Origin: Paucisalibacillus algeriensis
GTDB lineage: Bacteria; Bacillota; Bacilli; Bacillales; Amphibacillaceae
Direction of reading: 5' to 3'
Assembly (NCBI RefSeq): GCF_000577245.1
Contig: NZ_CBYO010000001.1
Coordinates: forward strand, 124,001 to 188,000
Length of the DNA: 64,000 nucleotides
Shown: one piece after another, positions 49,466 through 56,833 of the stretch
Position numbering within the stretch: position 1 is the stretch's first letter
Layout: every line of letters starts with the position of its first letter
Made by a program: the position numbers and the translations under genes
Notes under the pieces: model-generated
Seen by the model: the letters and a program-made list of their open reading frames with translations, nothing else
What the model was told of the DNA's origin: nothing
Databases searched by the model: none

Positions 49466-50038
49466 ATGCCTAGAGTCGGGTTGGATTTAGAACAAATTAT
49501 TCAAACAGCAGCAAAGATCGCAGACCAGAGTGGTACAGAGGCTGTAACTTTGGCAGAGATTGCACGGAGATTATCTGTTCGTTCTCCATCATTATTTAAC
49601 CATGTGAAAGGGTTGCCTCAACTAAAAAGAGAACTTTCACTATATGGTGTGAAACGATTACATGAACGTTTGCAGGAAGCTGCAAAAGATAAAAACGGGG
49701 AAGAAGCAACTTTTGCTATGGCAGATGCATATCTTCGTTTTACACAGGAACATCCTGGATTATATGAATTTACGATTGCACTTCCACATCCTAAGGATGA
49801 GGAAATTGATAGAGAAGGAAATAAAATCATTACGTTAATAGTTAATTCTTTAAGTTCTTTTCAATTATCAGAAGAAAATGCGATTCATGCGGTTAGAGGT
49901 TTAAGAAGTATTCTTCATGGATTTTCCTCCCTTGAACAAAAAGGTGGATTTGGCATGTCGATAAAACATACGGAAAGCTTTAATCTATTAATGAAGGCAT
50001 TCTTAACGGGCTTGAAACACATGGATGCGAGTGTATAA
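49466..50038 (+). CDS. TetR/AcrR-family regulator
   Basis: A protein of 190 residues with the N-terminal TetR helix-turn-helix (LEQIIQTAAKIADQSGTEAV, then LAEIARRLSVRSPSLFNHVKG) and a TetR_C/WHG-like ligand domain (HAVRGLRSILHGFSSLEQKGG). Cotranscribed with the metallo-hydrolase and probably repressing the shared promoter through the two palindromes at 48662-48704. The ligand is unknown. Confidence 0.88.
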   Translation: MPRVGLDLEQIIQTAAKIADQSGTEAVTLAEIARRLSVRSPSLFNHVKGLPQLKRELSLYGVKRLHERLQEAAKDKNGEEATFAMADAYLRFTQEHPGLYEFTIALPHPKDEEIDREGNKIITLIVNSLSSFQLSEENAIHAVRGLRSILHGFSSLEQKGGFGMSIKHTESFNLLMKAFLTGLKHMDASV

Positions 50039-50098
50039 AAAAATTCCAGTTTAATTCGATATTGTGAATTGTGTTTTTTCAAGTTACAAAGTTAATAG

Positions 50099-50242
50099 GG
50101 ATGGGCCGGGAATTACGTCAATCCCGGAAATCGTCAAAGTATTTTTGATGAAGGATTAAATACAATAAAAATGATGGCAGGGTTCAAGAACAGCATGTAT
50201 TCATGTAGTAACTATTTCATGGGCTCCCGTATATATTGTTAA
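50099..50242 (+). pseudogene. Possible gene remnant upstream of 50270
   Basis: An open stretch between TAG at 50096 and TAA at 50240 reads GWAGNYVNPGNRQSIFDEGL then NTIKMMAGFKNS. It has no start at its beginning and no ribosome site. The first half looks protein-like; family unknown. The same DNA has a CCGGGA/TCCCGG hairpin (50106-50126). The rest of 50039-50269 holds nothing else recognised. Confidence 0.25.
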
Positions 50243-50269
50243 GGATGAAATATTGGGAGGTAATAGTAA

Positions 50270-50806
50270 ATGAATAATGATTACCAACAGTATATTGAAC
50301 AGATTCTGAGCACATGGGAAAAGAAGCAACGTGAGGGAGCCCTGAAAATTATAAAAAAGTATGGATACCCACAGGAAGCCATAGCAAGTAGATTAATTTG
50401 GTATAATAATGGTCCTTGGAAGCGTACGGTTGTAATGCGAGATGCTGTACCACATAATTTACCAGTGAATCATATGGATTTTCTAGCACAAACGGTTGAC
50501 TATCGTACACCGATTGAAAAGTTTGAAGAAATTGCTCGTTTTGATGGTAGTTGCTACCCAGATCGAACAAGAGGCGAAGTTACTGTTATTTGTGATAAAG
50601 AAGAGGCGAACTTTCTATCTGTTAATTTGTTTCATGAAATTGTGACAGGAAAACGTACGGCAGATGAAGCGAAATACTTTATGGCGGAAACAGAAGCAAA
50701 TTATCTTTTCAACAATATCTCAACACCCTATCTAGAAAAAATACTCTTCCCATCCCAACGTTATACGATGGACCCAGGTATTCAATACTTTGATGAAAAA
50801 ACTTAA
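50270..50806 (+). CDS. Conserved hypothetical protein
   Basis: A soluble protein of 178 residues; TGGGAGGT precedes the ATG. It contains YGYPQEAIASRLIWYNNGPW, RDAVPHNLPVNHMDFL and a central FDGSCYPDRTRGEVTVIC segment, followed by a helical C-terminus (FHEIVTGKRTADEAKYFMAE). No signal peptide or membrane helix. I believe relatives exist in Bacillus but cannot name a function. Confidence 0.8.
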   Translation: MNNDYQQYIEQILSTWEKKQREGALKIIKKYGYPQEAIASRLIWYNNGPWKRTVVMRDAVPHNLPVNHMDFLAQTVDYRTPIEKFEEIARFDGSCYPDRTRGEVTVICDKEEANFLSVNLFHEIVTGKRTADEAKYFMAETEANYLFNNISTPYLEKILFPSQRYTMDPGIQYFDEKT

Positions 50807-50951
50807 AAAGTTAAATTATATCTTGTGATAAAAAGTAAATGATTGCTTTGTCTAGCATGAAATAGGAAAAAATGTAGTACCAAATAGTGATTTATTATTA
50901 GAACATAGCTATAATGATAATATCGATATTCAGTAGTAAAGGAGCTATTAT

Positions 50952-51320
50952 ATGAGTAATGAAGGAAGAAAAATACAAGAGGTTGATCAGTATATTGCAA
51001 ATTTACCAGAAGAAATTCAAGCTATTACAAGTTCTTTAAGAGAAATTATTCTTAACACGTCTTCAGAACTAATAGAAGAGTATAAATGGTCTATGCCTAA
51101 TTACTCATATAATGGATTGGTTTGTTATTTACAAGCTAGTAAAAAACATGTAAATCTTGGTTTTCAAAAAGGTAATGAGCTAGAAGATAAAGATCAGGAG
51201 AACCTATTACAAGGGTCAGGAAAAACAATGAGACATATTAGAATGAAAAAGATGGAAGATATTAATCCAGAATATTTCATTTCTCTTATCCATGAAGCTA
51301 TGGAATTAAACAGGAAGTAG
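50952..51320 (+). CDS. DUF1801 domain protein
   Basis: A protein of 122 residues with the YdhG-type DUF1801 fold: VDQYIANLPEEIQAITSSL, EEYKWSMPNYSYNG, NLGFQKGNELED and the C-terminal GSGKTMRHIRMKKMED. This family includes putative iron chaperones related to frataxin, but function is not established. Weak AAAGGAGC ribosome site before the ATG. Its 3' end abuts the promoter of the ABC-F leader. Confidence 0.85.
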   Translation: MSNEGRKIQEVDQYIANLPEEIQAITSSLREIILNTSSELIEEYKWSMPNYSYNGLVCYLQASKKHVNLGFQKGNELEDKDQENLLQGSGKTMRHIRMKKMEDINPEYFISLIHEAMELNRK

Positions 51321-51322
51321 TA

Positions 51323-51351
51323 TTGACATATTCCATAAGACTCCCTATAAT
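51323..51351 (+). promoter_or_regulatory. Consensus sigma-A promoter of the ABC-F gene
   Basis: TTGACA (51323-51328) and TATAAT (51346-51351) are both exact consensus with a 17-base spacer. The start near 51358 gives a leader of about 355 bases before the ABC-F gene. A strong promoter combined with a structured leader suggests control by attenuation. Confidence 0.92.
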
Positions 51352-51393
51352 GAAAGCTGTAAATTATAAACGTTAAGGAGGATTATTAAAAAG

Positions 51394-51435
51394 GTGACAC
51401 ACGCGATGAGACTACGTTTCCCAACTTTAAACTAG
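51394..51435 (+). CDS. ErmDL-like macrolide-sensing leader peptide
   Basis: GTG 51394 to TAG 51433-51435 encodes MTHAMRLRFPTLN (13 residues), with AAGGAGG upstream. The known leader of ermD, ErmDL, is MTHSMRLRFPTLNQ from memory; the difference is Ser4 to Ala and loss of the final Gln. The Arg-Leu-Arg motif at which macrolide-bound ribosomes arrest is intact. The last codons lie in the left arm of a hairpin, so arrest would change leader folding. Too short to be found by length-based gene calling. Confidence 0.85.
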   Translation: MTHAMRLRFPTLN

Positions 51436-51452
51436 TAACTTCATAGTTTAAA
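51426..51452 (+). promoter_or_regulatory. Leader hairpin overlapping the end of the leader ORF
   Basis: TTTAAACTA (51426-51434) pairs perfectly with TAGTTTAAA (51444-51452). A ribosome arrested around Leu7/Arg8 (51412-51417) would cover the left arm. A further stem CTCTGT/ACAGAG follows at about 51456-51475, then a T-run at 51495-51501. These are candidate switching elements. Confidence 0.65.
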
Positions 51453-51536
51453 TGGCTCTGTTTGTGCATACAGAGTAAACGGGATTAGTCTGTCCTTTTT
51501 TAATAACCTTCATTTCATATTAAATATGTCATGTAT

Positions 51537-51570
51537 AGAAAGGCGGATTTTTCTGCCTTTCTTTATTTAT
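51537..51570 (+). terminator. Attenuator terminator 1 in the ABC-F leader
   Basis: AGAAAGGC (51537-51544) pairs with GCCTTTCT (51555-51562), followed by TTATTTAT. Confidence 0.75.
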
Positions 51571-51667
51571 ATTCAAAGATGTTCCTACCCTTTTAATAGG
51601 TAGGTAAAATTAAGAAGGCTTCTAAAAGCCCTAACTGAATAAGGATAGGTCTATTTCTCTTTACTCC

Positions 51668-51697
51668 AAATCACAGGCAGAGCTTGTGATTTTTTTA
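51668..51697 (+). terminator. Attenuator terminator 2, directly upstream of the ABC-F gene
   Basis: AAATCACA (51668-51675) pairs with TGTGATTT (51685-51692), followed by T residues to 51697. It ends just before the ribosome site GGAGGTAGG, so it would block expression unless read through. Confidence 0.8.
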
Positions 51698-51713
51698 ATT
51701 GGAGGTAGGAAAA

Positions 51714-53180
51714 GTGGAAAAGGTATGTATTGAAATTGAAAATTTGGAGCTATCATTTTTGGATAGATTAGTGTTAGACATTTCGAGATTGGTTGTGCAT
51801 CAATTTGACCGTATTGGTATTGTTGGAAAGAATGGTGCAGGTAAAAGTACGTTACTAAAGCTGATGGATGGCCAAATTCATCCAGATAAAGGGCAAGTAA
51901 AACATTTTGCGGATTTTGCTTACTTTGACCAATTGTCATCACCGGAAGAAAGTGAAGTAGAGCCTGAATTATTAGGTAGGCTATCTATCCCGAAAACGGT
52001 GATTGATAAATTTAGTGGTGGAGAAAAAACAAGATTAAAGTTAGCCCAACTCTTCTCAACTTATCATGAAGGATTATTAATCGATGAACCAACGACACAC
52101 TTAGATCAAGAAGGAATTAAATTTTTTATTGAAGAATTATCGTATTATTATGGTGCACTAGTACTTGTCAGCCATGATCGTTATGTTTTAGATAAGCTAG
52201 TAACAAAAATTTGGGAAGTAGAAGACAGTAGAGTAACTGAATATACAGGTAATTATTCTGATTATGTGGCACAGAAGGAACTCCAAAAACGACAACAATT
52301 AGAAGGGCATGAAAACTATTTAAAGGAAAAGAATCGATTGATGAAAGCTGCAGAGCAAAAGATGATGAAGGCAGCAAAGATTACGAAGGCTAATGGACAA
52401 ATGTCCAAAAGAGAAGTAAATGATATACCTAATAAGACTTTTATGACGAAATCGAAAGGTACTAGTCAAAAGTCCGTACAACGGGCAGCGAAAGCACTGG
52501 AACACAGAGTGGAACAATTAGAAGTGGTGGATGCTCCAAAAGAGGAACGGCTTATTCGTTTTCATCAGTCAGAATCACTGAAATTACACAATAAGTTTCC
52601 AATTATGGCAGAACGTCTGACTATAACAATAGGGGATAAGACACTTCTTGAAGAAGCAAGTTTTCAGTTTTCATTAGGTAAATCAATTGCGATTACTGGG
52701 AAGAATGGTGCAGGAAAATCAACGTTGATTCGACATATTTTACAGCAAGGTGAAGGACTAACGATTTCTCCTAAAGTGGTGTTTGGAGCATATGAGCAAA
52801 TGAATTATCAATTCAAACAAGACCAAACGGTTATAGCTTATATGAAGGAAAGGAGTGACTTTAAAGAAAGTAAGATTCGTGCCGTCCTTCATTCCATGAA
52901 TTTTACTGGGAATGATTTTAAGAAGCATGTTAAGGATTTAAGTGGAGGTGAAGCAATTCGGTTAGTTTTATGTAGTCTGTTTTTAGGAAGGTATAATGTT
53001 CTGGTGCTAGATGAACCAACTAATTTCTTAGATGTTTTTTGTATGGAAGCGTTAGAACAATTTATAAAAGGATATGAAGGAACGGTATTACTGGTGTCTC
53101 ATGATCAGACATTCGTAGACAATGTAGCAGACCAGGTATATTCTATTGAGAATCATAAATTAGTATTACAAAATAAGTAA
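51714..53180 (+). CDS. Msr-like antibiotic-resistance ABC-F protein
   Basis: A protein of 488 residues, the same length as staphylococcal MsrA. It has two ABC domains without membrane segments: Walker A GKNGAGKST (38-46) and again GKNGAGKST near 330; signatures FSGGEKTRLKLAQ and LSGGEAIRLVL; Walker B LLIDEPTTHLD and VLVLDEPTNFLD. The Lys-rich inter-domain linker (about 190-270) is the arm that reaches the ribosomal tunnel. Such proteins displace macrolides, lincosamides or streptogramins. GTG 51714 follows GGAGGTAGG. The macrolide-type leader supports inducible ribosome protection; drug spectrum is an inference. Confidence 0.9.
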   Translation: MEKVCIEIENLELSFLDRLVLDISRLVVHQFDRIGIVGKNGAGKSTLLKLMDGQIHPDKGQVKHFADFAYFDQLSSPEESEVEPELLGRLSIPKTVIDKFSGGEKTRLKLAQLFSTYHEGLLIDEPTTHLDQEGIKFFIEELSYYYGALVLVSHDRYVLDKLVTKIWEVEDSRVTEYTGNYSDYVAQKELQKRQQLEGHENYLKEKNRLMKAAEQKMMKAAKITKANGQMSKREVNDIPNKTFMTKSKGTSQKSVQRAAKALEHRVEQLEVVDAPKEERLIRFHQSESLKLHNKFPIMAERLTITIGDKTLLEEASFQFSLGKSIAITGKNGAGKSTLIRHILQQGEGLTISPKVVFGAYEQMNYQFKQDQTVIAYMKERSDFKESKIRAVLHSMNFTGNDFKKHVKDLSGGEAIRLVLCSLFLGRYNVLVLDEPTNFLDVFCMEALEQFIKGYEGTVLLVSHDQTFVDNVADQVYSIENHKLVLQNK

Positions 53181-53192
53181 GTATAATAAAAA

Positions 53193-53225
53193 TACCAGTT
53201 CTCTAAATGAATTAGCGGACTGGTA
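53193..53225 (+). terminator. Weak hairpin after the ABC-F gene
   Basis: TACCAGT (53193-53199) pairs with ACTGGTA (53219-53225), with CTAA/TTAG nested. It lacks a clear T tail. The rest of 53226-53383 is AT-rich. Confidence 0.4.
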
Positions 53226-53383
53226 CTAATCACATGAGTCTATGTAAATTTCTATAAAAAATAAATCTCAATGAAACCAAAAACATAATACAAACGTATA
53301 AAGAATATGTCGAAATAAATAAATGCAAATTGATATGGATAATAAGTAATTTGTATTATTAATTGCTAAAAGGAGTGTTATGT

Positions 53384-54304
53384 TTGAGTGAACCTATTTT
53401 ATCACTTAGGAAAGTGAATAAAAAAATCGGAAAAAACCATATCATCAAGGATCTTTCATTTGATGTATATCCAGGGGAAGTATTTGGATTTCTTGGCCCA
53501 AATGGGGCCGGTAAAACGACAACTATTCGCATGATAGTAGGCCTAACCAATATTACATCTGGCGAAATAATCGTTAATGGTAACAGCATCAGTAAAAACT
53601 ATAAAAAGGCGATTGAAAATATTGGTGCAATTGTAGAGAATCCGGAGTTATATCCGTACCTGACAGCAAGGAAAAACTTAATCCATTTTGGTCGTATGAG
53701 TAACAATGTTACCAAAGAGGATATTCAACATCGGTTAGAATTAGTAAATCTAGATCATGTCAAAGATGAGAAAGTAGCTCGCTTTTCTCTTGGTATGAAG
53801 CAGCGTTTAGGAATTGCCCAAGCTATGCTTCACAATCCTAAAATTCTCATTTTGGATGAACCAACAAATGGATTGGATCCGGCAGGTATAAGGCAAATGC
53901 GTGACTATTTACGTAAAGTTGCCAAAGAAGAGGGAATCGCCATTCTTGTATCGAGTCATGTCCTATCAGAGATGGAGTTAATGTGTGACCGTTTTGCAAT
54001 TATTCAAAAGGGAGAACTTGTTCAAGTAGAAGATGTCTCTAGTGAAGAACAAGCAGATATAGCTAACCGCCATATTTTTGAGGTGAATGATGTGGAGAAA
54101 GCCAAGGATATCTTGCTGAGCGAATATCCAGATATAGCTATTGAAATTCACGATAACTTATTACAAGTGGATGCTACAAAAGAGCAGATTGGTAGTTTCA
54201 TTACATACTTAACAAGTAAAGGTATTATTCTCTACCAAGTAATAAGAGAAAAGCAAACGCTAGAAGAAAGATTCTTACAGGCTACAAATGGGGAGGTCTC
54301 CTAA
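53384..54304 (+). CDS. ABC transporter ATP-binding protein (BcrA-like)
   Basis: An ATPase of 306 residues. Walker A GFLGPNGAGKTTTI near 43, signature FSLGMKQRLGIAQAM, Walker B ILILDEPTNGLDP and SSHVLSEME with the switch His. The C-terminal ~80 residues resemble the accessory domain of bacitracin/lantibiotic-type exporters. TTG 53384 is correctly spaced after AAGGAGTG. Its stop overlaps the permease start, so they form one transporter. Confidence 0.9.
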   Translation: MSEPILSLRKVNKKIGKNHIIKDLSFDVYPGEVFGFLGPNGAGKTTTIRMIVGLTNITSGEIIVNGNSISKNYKKAIENIGAIVENPELYPYLTARKNLIHFGRMSNNVTKEDIQHRLELVNLDHVKDEKVARFSLGMKQRLGIAQAMLHNPKILILDEPTNGLDPAGIRQMRDYLRKVAKEEGIAILVSSHVLSEMELMCDRFAIIQKGELVQVEDVSSEEQADIANRHIFEVNDVEKAKDILLSEYPDIAIEIHDNLLQVDATKEQIGSFITYLTSKGIILYQVIREKQTLEERFLQATNGEVS

Positions 54305-55260
54305 TGTTATTACTAAAGTTAATTCAAAATGAATGGATGAAATTATTTAATCGTGTCAGTACGTATGTGATGCTTGGCATATTACTATTAGGTATTGTTC
54401 TTACAGCAGTTGTCATCTTCTTTAACCAAACGGAAAGTAGTGACTTGCCTAGTGAAGAGGACTGGAAGCAAGAACTAACAATATCAAATGAATCGTATAA
54501 ACAAACAGAGGAAGAAGCTTTTAATTATTTTACCGAATCCTATGCGATAAATCAGCAAGCAATCAATAATTACCGAATAGAGAACAATATTTCTCCACAC
54601 GAAGAAACCAATGTATGGACCTATATGGATACGAATATATTATTAATCCAATTAATAGGGGTATTTGTAATTATTGTTGGGTCTTCTATTGTTGCACATG
54701 AGTTTAACAAAGGGACTATTAAATTACTATTGGTACGCTCTGCATCAAGAAACCAAATACTTGCATCAAAATTCATTACGACATTATTGTTTGGTATCTT
54801 GCTATTAGCGATAACTTTTGTACTTTCATTTATTATTGGTAGTATATTATTCGGTTTCGATGGTTCTTCCGTGCATTTATCAGCTATTGATGGTGAAGTT
54901 ACAGAGCGTTCTAGAATCTTGTTCTTAGGATTAAGTTATTTGGCAAGTTCTGTCTCCGTTCTAATGTTAACAGCGATGGCATTTATGATATCAACTATAT
55001 TTAGAAGCGAAACAATTGCAATTGCATTATCCGTAATGCTGTTATTCATTGGAAGTACTGCAACAGGTATATTAGCATTGTTTACAGATTGGGCTAAATA
55101 TTCCTTATTTGCAAATACCAACTTAGAGTTATACTTTACAGATGGACCATTAATTGAAGGAATGACCCTCGGTTTCTCCGTTGCGGTACTAATCGTTTAT
55201 CTAATTTTATTCTTATTCTTCTCCTTCTTGTTCTTTAAGAAGAGGGATGTAAGTATCTAA
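54304..55260 (+). CDS. ABC-2 type permease
   Basis: A protein of 318 residues. Helix one is about 17-40; a large polar extracellular loop (about 42-110, rich in Glu, Asn and Gln) follows; the remaining five helices span about 112-315. GSSIVAHEFNKGTIKLLLVR is the typical ABC-2 cytoplasmic motif. Partner of the ATPase just upstream; probably exports or removes a peptide or antibiotic. Lies downstream of the ABC-F gene. Confidence 0.88.
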   Translation: MLLLKLIQNEWMKLFNRVSTYVMLGILLLGIVLTAVVIFFNQTESSDLPSEEDWKQELTISNESYKQTEEEAFNYFTESYAINQQAINNYRIENNISPHEETNVWTYMDTNILLIQLIGVFVIIVGSSIVAHEFNKGTIKLLLVRSASRNQILASKFITTLLFGILLLAITFVLSFIIGSILFGFDGSSVHLSAIDGEVTERSRILFLGLSYLASSVSVLMLTAMAFMISTIFRSETIAIALSVMLLFIGSTATGILALFTDWAKYSLFANTNLELYFTDGPLIEGMTLGFSVAVLIVYLILFLFFSFLFFKKRDVSI

Positions 55261-55289
55261 TAACGATTAAATGATAAACCTGTCTGAGG

Positions 55290-55434
55290 AAGAGGTTGGG
55301 ACATAATTAAGAGGTTAAGTTGAAGACCTGAACGATTCGCCAAAGAATAATATATTTCCGGAGCGGGTCTACGCGCTTGTCAAATTCGTTAGGATTTTCA
55401 TCAACTAAAACTCTTTTGTCCCAGCTCTTCTTTT
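55290..55434. repeat. Bidirectional terminator-like repeat, copy B
   Basis: AAGAGGTTGGGACA (55290-55303) and TGTCCCAGCTCTT (55417-55429) are inverted ends with T-rich flanks on both strands, enclosing about 110 bases. It lies between convergent genes and its end touches the stop codon of the minus-strand gene. I recall GAGG-TGGGACA inverted repeats of this kind as common in Bacillales and Lactobacillales intergenic regions. Confidence 0.7.
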
Positions 55435-56647
55435 ACTTTCCGTAAAATTCAATTGAATCAATATTCTTAATCCAAGCTTCTGCCTTGGTGCCATCAGGGT
55501 TTGACTTCCAAAGCGTTGATTCTTCATCCGTAATTGATTTTCCCCGCAACCAAATAATCTTCCTAAGTGATTCTACAAATTGTGGATTATAATCCCCATA
55601 CCCATTTGGGGGGGTGGTTATTGCTACTTGCTTGTTATCTTCTATATTAATGGAATACAGTATTGGTAATGGTTGTTCAGACCATTTCCCTTCTTCCATC
55701 CTAGAAGTAACAATCAGATCATCAGATACCCAATCAAAGTCTATATCGACATAATTTTCCGGTGTGTACTGGACGGATGTAGGCATTTCATGTATTTTCA
55801 AGTCCTTATTTTTAAAACCAAAAGTAAGCCTACCTCCACCAGCAATAAAGGCAATCGTATCAGTAGATGGTGCCCACTTTGGCATTCCTACACTGAAGGT
55901 CGTTATCTCATCTAATACTTCAAAGTTTTTTCCGTTTCTGTCTATTACAGAAAGCATATTACTATCCATTGCCCAGGAAGCGGTTGGAGAGACGATAAAG
56001 GAAATCCAATTACCGCTCGGAGAATATACAAAATCCCCTGCATTTATAGCCAATATGGTTTCGTTGCCATTTCTAATTTCCTTAGGTAAGGTAAAAAAGT
56101 AATCAACCTCCCCAATTATGGGGATATCTTCATAGTTTTCATTTACCTTTTTTGTGTATATGTTTGCACTGGTCCATCCATCTGGCTTAAGAAAACCGGA
56201 AGAGGAGAGTAGAAAGCCACTACCATCTGGCAACCAGGTAAAATCATTTACACCCATTGCGATATTATAAAACTTCTCTAAATCGGAAATATCCAAAATA
56301 CTCCTGTCATTGAAGGCAATAACATTTTTATTTGGTGCCCAGGTAGGAGAATATCCATTTCGAGCGACACGTCTCCTTTCTTTTGTTTCGAGGTTATATA
56401 CCCAAATTTCATTTTCTTCTCCAAATTTATTAGTAGATACAACTTGATACAGAATCCATTTTCCATCAGTCGACCACCTAGGATTAAATACTTTCTTCTT
56501 TTTCGTTATTTGTGTTTCTTTGTCGCCAATAAGCGTCCAAAGATTCCCGTCTCGAATAAAAGTAGCTTTTGTATTATTGGTACTCGCAAAAGTAACTATC
56601 GGAAAAAGAATACATATCGTCATGATGAATGGAAGTAACCGGAACAA
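55433..56647 (-). CDS. Secreted TolB-like beta-propeller protein
   Basis: A protein of 404 residues with an N-terminal signal (MFRLLPFIMTICILFPIVTF, cleavage after about ASA/AS at 22). The mature part has repeated propeller blades with WSTDGKWILYQV, YSPTWAPNKNVIAF, FTWLPDGSGFLL and FVYSPSGNWISF, typical of TolB/WD40-like PD40 repeats. Role unknown; such proteins often bind other surface components. Single gene; its ribosome site is AGGAGG on the minus strand. Confidence 0.85.
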   Translation of the reverse strand: MFRLLPFIMTICILFPIVTFASTNNTKATFIRDGNLWTLIGDKETQITKKKKVFNPRWSTDGKWILYQVVSTNKFGEENEIWVYNLETKERRRVARNGYSPTWAPNKNVIAFNDRSILDISDLEKFYNIAMGVNDFTWLPDGSGFLLSSSGFLKPDGWTSANIYTKKVNENYEDIPIIGEVDYFFTLPKEIRNGNETILAINAGDFVYSPSGNWISFIVSPTASWAMDSNMLSVIDRNGKNFEVLDEITTFSVGMPKWAPSTDTIAFIAGGGRLTFGFKNKDLKIHEMPTSVQYTPENYVDIDFDWVSDDLIVTSRMEEGKWSEQPLPILYSINIEDNKQVAITTPPNGYGDYNPQFVESLRKIIWLRGKSITDEESTLWKSNPDGTKAEAWIKNIDSIEFYGK

Positions 56648-56833
56648 GTAATAAACCTCCTTTTGTTTATCTATACTAATATCCTTCTAGAATTACGGAT
56701 TATGTATGAATGGTCATTTTCAATTAAGCATTGTTCCGCTATAATAGGTAAGTATGCAAAATTGCTAATAAGTTAAGATTGAATGCTAGAGACATTTTTA
56801 TAGATAAGCAAAGCTTGAGAGGAGGAGCAAATC

